Below, in pieces: positions 7,261 through 12,779 of a stretch of DNA of 12,779 bases. Under the pieces are notes generated by a model that made no database searches, was not told the origin of the DNA, and saw only the letters and a list, made by a program, of their open reading frames with translations. The stretch is from Rhizobium sp. Q54. GTDB taxonomy: Bacteria; Pseudomonadota; Alphaproteobacteria; Rhizobiales; Beijerinckiaceae. The stretch spans positions 1-12,779 of the forward strand of contig CAMDKB010000084.1 of NCBI GenBank assembly GCA_945901195.1, read 5' to 3'. The first letter of the stretch is position 1, and every line of letters begins with the position of its first letter. The position numbers were made by a program, and so were the translations under genes.

Positions 7261-7281
7261 ATCACAAATTGGAAAAGGGGC

Positions 7282-7309
7282 GCTGCGCCGAACATTCGGT
7301 CGCCGCAGC
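7282..7309 (+). other. Hairpin in the leader of the transporter operon
   Basis: GCTGCG (7282-7287) pairs with CGCAGC (7304-7309); inside, CCGA (7288-7291) pairs with TCGG (7296-7299) around an ACAT loop, leaving TCGC as a bulge. It lies in the predicted 61-nt leader, 18 nt before the livH ATG and just ahead of the purine-rich ribosome binding region. No T-tract follows, so it is not a terminator. It may stabilise the mRNA or affect initiation. Confidence 0.35.
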
Positions 7310-7327
7310 TAAAGGGGGCGAACGGGA

Positions 7328-8368
7328 ATGGACTCAACAATCCTCCTGTTTTTGTTACAGGACGGCATAACCAACGGCGCGCTGTACGGGCTGCTTGGCA
7401 TCGTAACTGTTCTTGTCTTCGCCGTTACGCGCATCATTTTCGTTCCGCAGGGCGAGTTTGTCACCTACGGCGCGCTGACATTGGCCCTGCTCGACACCGG
7501 CCGCGTGCCAGGTACAATTTGGCTGCTCATCGGCTTTGGCGTCGTCGCGTTTGCGGTCGAACTCTGGATGTCCAGGCATGATCTTAATGCGAGAAAGATT
7601 GTTCGCGAAGCGCTGATCAAAATCATCCTGCCCTGCCTCATCGCGCTCGCTGTTATCTGGCTGGCGCCTATGAAATTGCCACCCTGGGCCAATCTTCTCA
7701 TCACGCTCGCCATTATAACGCCCATGGGGCCATATCTCTATACGATTGCGTTCCGGCCTGTAGCGGAGGCTTCCGTCCTCACCCTGTTCATCGTTGCCAT
7801 CGGCGTTCACCTCTCCATGCAGGGCCTGGGCCTCGTCTTGTTTGGCGCTGAGGGCCTGCGTGGAACACCGCTTTCGACGCTCAGCCTGCCAGTTGGTCCG
7901 CTTGTTGCCACAGGCCAGACATTATCGATCTATGTCCTCACCCTCGTGACCATGGCGGCGTTGACCTATTTCTTCAACAAGCCGCTGTTCGGCAAGGCCC
8001 TGCGGGCCACCGCGATCAATCGCCTCGGCGCGCGGCTCGTCGGCATTCGTACATCGCTGTCGGGCGCCATCGCCTTCGTGCTGGCGGCCATCATCGGCGC
8101 ACTGACTGGCGCATTATCGGCGCCCATGACCACGATCTATTACGACACCGGCTTTCTGATCGGGCTGAAGGGATTTATCGCGGCCATCATTGGCTCGCTC
8201 GCCAGTTATCCACTGACTGTCATCGCCGCTCTTGCTGTAGGCATTGCCGAGGCGCTCGCCTCTTTCTATGCAAGCCAGTTCAAGGAAGTGATTGTCTTCA
8301 CCTTGATCATACCCGTGCTGATATGGCTTTCGTTATCTTCCCACCATGTCGAAGAGGAGGAAGAATAG
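7328..8368 (+). CDS. livH: LivH-type permease of a HAAT-family ABC transporter
   Basis: An inner-membrane permease of 346 residues, somewhat longer than the roughly 300 of typical LivH. The N-terminus has the family's characteristic segment (DGITNGALYGLLG, then VPQGEF), followed by many hydrophobic segments and a cytoplasmic coupling-loop region near ALRATAINRLGARLVGI. With the LivM domain it would form the membrane pore for a substrate delivered by a periplasmic binding protein. The start has a G-rich ribosome binding region (GGGGGCGAACGGGA). It is the first gene of the plus-strand operon; the next starts 2 nt after its stop. The last residues are HHVEEEEE, encoded by the purine-rich stretch that also serves as ribosome binding site for the next gene. 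Given the surrounding benzoate genes, an aromatic acid is a more likely substrate than an amino acid, which is inference. Confidence 0.87.
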   Translation: MDSTILLFLLQDGITNGALYGLLGIVTVLVFAVTRIIFVPQGEFVTYGALTLALLDTGRVPGTIWLLIGFGVVAFAVELWMSRHDLNARKIVREALIKIILPCLIALAVIWLAPMKLPPWANLLITLAIITPMGPYLYTIAFRPVAEASVLTLFIVAIGVHLSMQGLGLVLFGAEGLRGTPLSTLSLPVGPLVATGQTLSIYVLTLVTMAALTYFFNKPLFGKALRATAINRLGARLVGIRTSLSGAIAFVLAAIIGALTGALSAPMTTIYYDTGFLIGLKGFIAAIIGSLASYPLTVIAALAVGIAEALASFYASQFKEVIVFTLIIPVLIWLSLSSHHVEEEEE

Positions 8369-8370
8369 CC

Positions 8371-10188
8371 ATGAGCAATACCTCCGCGACATCACCGCCC
8401 GTGAGCACGACACCTGCCAGATCGCGCCGGTCGATTTTTTTCGCCACCCTCGCCATTATCATATTCCTCGTTCCACTCATCCCCGGCATTCCGGTTTACT
8501 GGATCACATTGCTGGATAACATCGGCCTTGCGGCGCTCGTTGCCATCGGCTTGATCCTGTTGACAGGCGTCGGTGGCATGACCTCGTTTGGTCAGGCCAC
8601 TTTCTGCGGCTTTGCGGCATATACAACTGCGGTGCTGTGCGCCTATCACGGCATGTCGCCATGGCTCAGCCTGTTCATCGCAGTAGCGATAACGATGCTT
8701 GCAGCTGTAGTGCTGGGAATCATCACGGTGCCTCTCTCAGGCCACTTCCTGCCGCTGGGCACGTTGGCCTGGGGCATCGCGATCTTTTATCTTTTCGGCA
8801 AACTTGATTTTCTTGGCCGCAATGATGGCATCACCCCTGTGCCGCCCCTGTCCATCGGCGGCTTTCAATTCTTCGACAGCCGCTCGATCTTTTATGTGAT
8901 CTGGGTATTTGTCATCATCGCCGTTTTCATGACCTGTAACCTGCTGGATTCACGCACCGGCCGGGCGATCCGCGCGCTTCGAGGTGCGTCGAGCGCGGCC
9001 GAATCCTTCGGCGTTGACACCACTCGCACCAAACTCATCGTATTTGTCTATGCCGCACTTCTCGCCGCCATTTCGGGCTGGCTTTATGCGCATATGCAGC
9101 GCGCGGTAAATCCAACGCCGTTCGGCGTTGGCGCAAGCATCGAATATCTGTTCATGGCCGTTGCAGGCGGCGCGGGGCATCCGGCGGCGGCCATTTTCGG
9201 CGCAGCCTTCGTCACCCTTCTGAAGGAGATACTGACGCGGCTGCTGCCATTTTTATTTGGCGGACAGGCCCATTATGAAGAGGTTGTCTTCGGCATCGTC
9301 CTGGTTCTGATCCTGCAAAAATCGCGCATGGGTCTTTGGCCATTGGTTGAACGATTGCTGCCTCAGCCTGCGGACCCCGTTATTGACAGACACGTCCCTG
9401 CCCTAAGCCAGCGTCCACGACCTGAAGCGGGGCGCAAAATTCTCGATCTACAAATGGTGCGCAAGCAATTCCAGGGGCTCGTAGCAGTCAATGACGTAAG
9501 TTTCAGCATCAAGGCAGGCGAAATTGCCGGCCTCATCGGTCCCAACGGCGCGGGCAAGAGCACAACCTTCAACCTTGTAACGGGCACGTTGCCGCTCACT
9601 TCCGGCGAAATCCGATACCTTGACGAACGTATCGACGGCCTGTCACCTCGCCAGATCGCCGCGCGTGGCATCGGCCGTACATTTCAACACGTGAAAGTGC
9701 TCGCCGACATGAGCGTCCTCGACAATGTCGCGCTTGGCGCACATTTGCGCGGATCGGCCGGCGTCGTTTCGGCTTCACTGCGACTGGATCGCAAGGAGGA
9801 GGCGCAATTGTTCGCCGAAGCCGCGCGCCAGATCGAACGTGTCGGCTTGGGCGAGCACATGCACAAACAAGCCGGCAGCCTTGCGCTTGGACAATTGCGC
9901 ATTCTCGAAATCGCCCGCGCACTCTGCCTCGATCCCGCGCTCCTGTTGCTCGATGAACCTGCCGCTGGCCTGCGCCATTTCGAAAAGCAGCAGCTCTCAA
10001 CGCTGCTTCGGCAATTGCGCAGCGAAGGCATGACAGTCCTGCTGGTGGAACACGATATGGGCTTCGTGATGAACCTGACCGACCATATCGTTGTGCTGGA
10101 TTTCGGCACCAGGATTGCAGAAGGGACGCCGGCTGAAGTCAGCAAACATCCCGCTGTCATCCAAGCCTATCTGGGAGCAGACGCATGA
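8371..10188 (+). CDS. LivM-LivG fusion: permease domain joined to ABC ATPase
   Basis: One 605-residue chain joins two proteins that are separate in E. coli. Residues about 20-325 are a LivM-type membrane domain with a coupling loop around TGRAIRALRGASSAAESFGVD; a polar linker follows to about 355. The rest is a LivG-type nucleotide-binding domain with Walker A GPNGAGKST (390-398), Q-loop FQHVKV, Walker B ending in Asp528-Glu529 and the switch His561 in LVEHDM. The signature is LALGQ (504-508) rather than the LSxGQ common in LivG, so the usual serine is alanine. I chose the ATG at 8371, preceded by GAGGAGGAAG; an ATG at 8323 in frame lies inside livH. The LivF gene overlaps its stop by 4 nt. 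The chain would hydrolyse ATP and form half the pore in the inner membrane. Confidence 0.88.
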   Translation: MSNTSATSPPVSTTPARSRRSIFFATLAIIIFLVPLIPGIPVYWITLLDNIGLAALVAIGLILLTGVGGMTSFGQATFCGFAAYTTAVLCAYHGMSPWLSLFIAVAITMLAAVVLGIITVPLSGHFLPLGTLAWGIAIFYLFGKLDFLGRNDGITPVPPLSIGGFQFFDSRSIFYVIWVFVIIAVFMTCNLLDSRTGRAIRALRGASSAAESFGVDTTRTKLIVFVYAALLAAISGWLYAHMQRAVNPTPFGVGASIEYLFMAVAGGAGHPAAAIFGAAFVTLLKEILTRLLPFLFGGQAHYEEVVFGIVLVLILQKSRMGLWPLVERLLPQPADPVIDRHVPALSQRPRPEAGRKILDLQMVRKQFQGLVAVNDVSFSIKAGEIAGLIGPNGAGKSTTFNLVTGTLPLTSGEIRYLDERIDGLSPRQIAARGIGRTFQHVKVLADMSVLDNVALGAHLRGSAGVVSASLRLDRKEEAQLFAEAARQIERVGLGEHMHKQAGSLALGQLRILEIARALCLDPALLLLDEPAAGLRHFEKQQLSTLLRQLRSEGMTVLLVEHDMGFVMNLTDHIVVLDFGTRIAEGTPAEVSKHPAVIQAYLGADA

Positions 10189-10904
10189 GCGACCTCCTGC
10201 TGTCCATTCGTGACCTTTTTGTATCCTACGGCAAGGTTGAAGCAGTGCACGGCGTCTCTATTGACGTGCCCCGCGGGCAAATTGTTACTGTCATTGGCGC
10301 AAATGGCGCCGGCAAGACCACCCTGCTCAACGCCGCCATGGGGATTTTGCCCGCACGCGGCGCAATCGAATTTGAAGGCCGAAACATCCTGCGCCAGCCT
10401 GTCGAGGATCGGGTCGGTGGAGGCATGACGCTTGTGCCCGAGCGGCGTGAACTTTTCGCAACCATGCCGGTGGAAGACAATCTTCTGCTGGGCGGATTTC
10501 TGATATCGTCACACGAACGCGCACAGCAACTCGAAGAAGTTTTTACGCGTTTTCCAAGATTAAAAGAAAGACGCAGGCAACTGGCTGGAACCTTGTCGGG
10601 TGGTGAACGGCAGATGCTGGCCATGGGCCGCGCCCTCATGGCTAAACCACGCCTGTTGATGCTGGATGAGCCCAGTCTCGGCCTCGCGCCTTTGATCGTT
10701 GCTGATATCTTTGCGATCATCCGGGATCTCCGTAGCGCTGGCGTTTCCATTCTTCTGGTCGAACAGAATGCGCGCGCTGCCTTGCGTGTTGCAGACAGCG
10801 CCTATGTGATGGAGCTGGGAGAAATCACCTTGCATGGCAAGGCTGCGGACCTTGCTGCCGACCCCAAGATCGTCGAGACCTACCTCGGCCTCGCCACGCA
10901 TTAG
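10185..10904 (+). CDS. livF: LivF-type ABC transporter ATPase
   Basis: The second nucleotide-binding subunit, 239 residues, the usual length. Motifs are Walker A GANGAGKTT (38-46), signature LSGGE (137-141, then RQMLAMGRAL) and Walker B ending at Asp161-Glu162. At the switch position the sequence is LVEQNA, where LivF proteins normally have Gln in place of His. It overlaps the preceding fusion gene as ATGA, a sign of coupled translation and matched amounts. It would pair with the ATPase domain of the fusion to power uptake. Because this subunit keeps a canonical signature, the composite ATP site it contributes to should be sound even if the fusion's LALGQ is weak. It is the last gene of the operon. 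Confidence 0.9.
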   Translation: MSDLLLSIRDLFVSYGKVEAVHGVSIDVPRGQIVTVIGANGAGKTTLLNAAMGILPARGAIEFEGRNILRQPVEDRVGGGMTLVPERRELFATMPVEDNLLLGGFLISSHERAQQLEEVFTRFPRLKERRRQLAGTLSGGERQMLAMGRALMAKPRLLMLDEPSLGLAPLIVADIFAIIRDLRSAGVSILLVEQNARAALRVADSAYVMELGEITLHGKAADLAADPKIVETYLGLATH

Positions 10905-10928
10905 AAACGGGAATGTTGTACGCCCCGC

Positions 10929-10968
10929 AAAAAAAAAACGGCGCTGTCTCGCATGCGAGGACAGCGCC
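10929..10968 (-). terminator. Rho-independent terminator of the binding-protein transcript
   Basis: A long hairpin: GGCGCTGT (10940-10947) pairs with ACAGCGCC (10961-10968), enclosing the perfect palindrome CTCGCATGCGAG (10948-10959) with one bulged G at 10960. Ten A residues at 10929-10938 on the plus strand become a T-tract right after the stem on the minus strand, so it ends transcription coming from the binding-protein gene, about 150 nt past its stop. On the plus strand the stem is followed by only a short T run (AGTTTAAAG), so it may act weakly for livF too. Confidence 0.85.
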
Positions 10969-10976
10969 AGTTTAAA

Positions 10977-11063
10977 GCCGCGGGAGGTGCGGCAATCTCT
11001 TTTACCGAAGCGAAGAGGCTTGGTTCTTCGCTTGAGAAAGTCCGGCGCCTCTGACGCGCCGGA
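10977..11063. repeat. Cluster of three further hairpins in the convergent intergenic region
   Basis: Between livF and the binding-protein gene lie further inverted repeats: GCCGC/GCGGC (10977-10981 and 10989-10993), AAGCGAAGA/TCTTCGCTT (11008-11016 and 11025-11033, 8-nt loop), and TCCGGCGC/GCGCCGGA (11041-11048 and 11056-11063, 7-nt loop). None has a clear T-tract. They would lie in the 3' untranslated part of the binding-protein mRNA and could protect it from 3' decay. Confidence 0.5.
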
Positions 11064-11117
11064 TGTTTCACCAGATATTTCGATTGAACGATGGATCAAT
11101 CGAAACAGCCTTTGATC

Positions 11118-12266
11118 TTACGGCAGCAGCGCGAACTTTCCGTCTTTGACGACAAGCAGAACACGGCCACGTTCGTCGAGGCCATAGTGATCCTTTTCCG
11201 TGAAGTTATAAACGCCCTGCGTCGCCACGATATCCTTCTCAGATGTGATCGCCTGGAGAAGCGCCGCCTTGAATTCGGGTGTGCCAGGCTTCGCGCCGGT
11301 TTTCAAAGCAGCTGGAATAATGCGCTTGAGGACAGCAAAGGCATCATAGCCGTGGCCGCCAAATTGTGTCCGGGAATCGGGACCGTGCTTGGCTTCGTAC
11401 AGCTTTATGTAGGCTTCGCCTTCCGCTTTGGTTGCCGCGCCCGCCGGAAGCAAATCAGCAACAGCTGCAGCTGCAGGTCCCGAAGACAGGATCGTGCCTT
11501 CGATGGACTTGCCGCCGATTTTCATCAGCACATTCGAGACTGCCCCGTGTGTCTGATAGATGGCGCCATTATATCCACGCTCGCGCAGCGCAATATTCGG
11601 CAGCGCAGCAGCGGTTCCCGAAGCGGCCACAAGAACAACATCCGGCTTGGCGGCGGCAATCTTCAATGTCTGCCCGGTAACGGACGTATCCGCCCGGCCA
11701 TAGCGCTCCTCAGCTACCAGCTTGATTCCGAGTGGCTCGGCGATCTTCTTGTATTGCGACAACCAGAGATCACCCCATGAATCGGAAAAGCCGATCATGC
11801 CAAGCGTCTTCACATTGTTCTTGACCATATGTTTGAAAATGACGTCCGCCATGATGGCCACGTCCTGCGGCAGCACGAACGTATATTTCATACGCTCTGC
11901 AGGAATAGCCGTCGGCGCAGTGGAAAGATGCAGCGTCTGTGTTTCGAAGGCGACATTGCCTACCGCGCTTGCTGGCGGCGTCGTCGATGAACCGATGATC
12001 ACATCCACCTTGTCATCAGTGATAAGGCGGCGCGCGTTGGTTGTCGCACGGCCCGCATCGCCACCATCGTCAAGAACGATAACGTCAAGTTTGACGCCAT
12101 TGATCTCGCGCGGCAGCAATTCGATGACGTTGGCGATCGGCACGCCCAGCGCAGCCGCTGGTCCCGTCGTCGATAGCGTAACACCAACCTTCACCTGCGC
12201 GCTGGCGGGCAAAGCGAGCGCCACAGCAAATGCTGCAAGCGATATACCCTTCCACAATACCTTCAT
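11118..12266 (-). CDS. Periplasmic substrate-binding protein of a HAAT/Liv-type ABC transporter
   Basis: A 382-residue type I periplasmic binding protein. The signal peptide is clear: a basic N-terminus (MKVLWKG), a hydrophobic core, and a probable cleavage after Ala23 in PASA-QVKVG. The mature part starts with VKVGVTLSTTGPAAALG and contains VDVIIGSSTTP and FAVLKRI, typical of LivK-like and aromatic-acid-binding relatives. It would capture the substrate in the periplasm and hand it to the LivH/LivM permease. I chose the ATG at 12266 because the signal peptide starts there and GAGAGGGAG lies upstream; an ATG at 12293 in frame would add nine residues ahead of it. It follows the dehydrogenase gene by 29 nt, likely in one operon, and faces the transporter genes. 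Benzoate or a related aromatic acid is the inferred ligand; an amino acid cannot be excluded. Confidence 0.88.
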   Translation of the reverse strand: MKVLWKGISLAAFAVALALPASAQVKVGVTLSTTGPAAALGVPIANVIELLPREINGVKLDVIVLDDGGDAGRATTNARRLITDDKVDVIIGSSTTPPASAVGNVAFETQTLHLSTAPTAIPAERMKYTFVLPQDVAIMADVIFKHMVKNNVKTLGMIGFSDSWGDLWLSQYKKIAEPLGIKLVAEERYGRADTSVTGQTLKIAAAKPDVVLVAASGTAAALPNIALRERGYNGAIYQTHGAVSNVLMKIGGKSIEGTILSSGPAAAAVADLLPAGAATKAEGEAYIKLYEAKHGPDSRTQFGGHGYDAFAVLKRIIPAALKTGAKPGTPEFKAALLQAITSEKDIVATQGVYNFTEKDHYGLDERGRVLLVVKDGKFALLP

Positions 12267-12295
12267 GATCGAACTCCCTCTCCAGTACTTCAAGA

Positions 12296-12779
12296 TCAGC
12301 GCGGCGCCATGCGCAGCGCACCGTCAAGGCGAACAACTTCGCCATTGAGATAATTGTTCTCCACCATATGACAGGCGAGCGAAGCATATTCTTCCGAGTG
12401 GCCAAGACGGCGCGGATTGGGAATGGCCGAAGCAAGTGAATCCTGCGCTTCCTGCGGCAGCGATCCCAACAACGGCGTCTTGAAAAGCCCTGGCGCAATG
12501 GCAAGAACACGCACACCGAATTGCGCCAGTTCGCGCGCCAGCGGAATGGTGAGCGCGACGATGCCGCCCTTGGAAGCGGCATAAGCCGATTGGCCGATCT
12601 GCCCTTCATACGCAGCAACCGAAGCTGTCGAAATCATCACGCCGCGTTGATTGTCTGTCAGCGGCTCAAGCTTTTGCATCGCGGCTGCAGCCAGGCGCAG
12701 CATGTTGAAAGTGCCATTGAGATTTACGTTGATGACCCGCGTAAATTCTTCCAGCGCCATCGGCCCGTCCCGCCCGACC
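12296..12779 (-). CDS. HSD10-like short-chain dehydrogenase, probable 3-hydroxyacyl-CoA dehydrogenase (N-terminus beyond window)
   Basis: The frame is open from the right edge to a stop at 12298-12296, showing the last 160 residues of an expected 255-260. Before the first visible Met (12760) the frame reads VGRDGP, so that Met is internal. Catalytic residues of the classical short-chain dehydrogenase family are present: Asn in NVNLNGTFN, Ser in STASVAAYEG, then YAASK with Tyr 13 residues after the Ser and Lys 4 further on. The order ASVAAYEGQIGQSAYAASKGG-like and the C-terminal YLNGEVVRLDGALRM are typical of type II (HSD10) 3-hydroxyacyl-CoA dehydrogenases. The NAD-binding Gly motif is outside the window. 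It would oxidise a 3-hydroxyacyl-CoA with NAD, perhaps a pathway intermediate. It lies 29 nt upstream of the binding-protein gene on the same strand. Confidence 0.86.
   Translation of the reverse strand, partial: VGRDGPMALEEFTRVINVNLNGTFNMLRLAAAAMQKLEPLTDNQRGVMISTASVAAYEGQIGQSAYAASKGGIVALTIPLARELAQFGVRVLAIAPGLFKTPLLGSLPQEAQDSLASAIPNPRRLGHSEEYASLACHMVENNYLNGEVVRLDGALRMAPR

Noticed and set aside
11466..11475. TGCAGCTGCA inside the binding-protein gene as a regulatory palindrome
   Set aside because: It is a short repeat of Ala codons in a coding stretch and has a 2-nt spacer; there is no promoter nearby.
11091..11780. A 229-codon plus-strand open frame opposite the binding-protein gene
   Set aside because: It is antisense to a well-supported binding-protein gene, has no recognisable domain or ribosome binding site, and its composition (many Arg, Cys, Ser) is that of a shadow frame.

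Overview
The window holds part of an aerobic benzoate degradation locus of the benzoyl-CoA epoxidation (Box) type, with its regulator, downstream beta-oxidation enzymes and a branched-chain-amino-acid-type (HAAT/Liv) ABC uptake system. The fairly high GC content, the compact gene layout and the style of the Liv and Box proteins suggest a proteobacterium, most likely an alphaproteobacterium. This is inference from general character; no rRNA or other marker is present.

Left part, minus strand (1-3423): benzoate-CoA ligase, then an alpha/beta hydrolase 2 nt after its stop, then an 87-nt gap carrying a separate promoter, then boxC (benzoyl-CoA-dihydrodiol lyase), which runs off the left edge. The epoxidase genes boxA and boxB and the aldehyde dehydrogenase gene are not in the window and may lie beyond that edge. 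Middle left, plus strand (3569-6592): boxR, an XRE helix-turn-helix fused to a shikimate-kinase-like domain, then a two-domain enoyl-CoA hydratase/3-hydroxyacyl-CoA dehydrogenase, diverging from the ligase gene.

Exact TGCA-N6-TGCA repeats, the motif known for the BzdR/BoxR regulators of Azoarcus, lie in both box control regions: two before boxC, one covering a perfect TATAAT, and one between the ligase gene and boxR. The expected logic is that benzoyl-CoA relieves BoxR repression of activation (ligase), of ring attack and cleavage (Box enzymes) and of BoxR itself.

Right part: a MarR-family gene (minus, 6642-7223) diverges from an uptake operon (plus, 7328-10904) encoding a LivH permease, a LivM-LivG permease-ATPase fusion and a LivF ATPase. 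Both promoters appear to be built from the same AT-rich inverted repeat. A periplasmic binding protein gene and an HSD10-like short-chain dehydrogenase gene (minus, 11118-12779, the latter cut by the right edge) converge on the transporter operon, and a strong hairpin with a T-tract ends the minus-strand transcript.

Together the genes would import an aromatic acid, probably benzoate, form its CoA thioester, dearomatise and open the ring through Box chemistry, and oxidise the resulting C6 CoA intermediates. I saw no RNA genes, mobile elements or CRISPR arrays.
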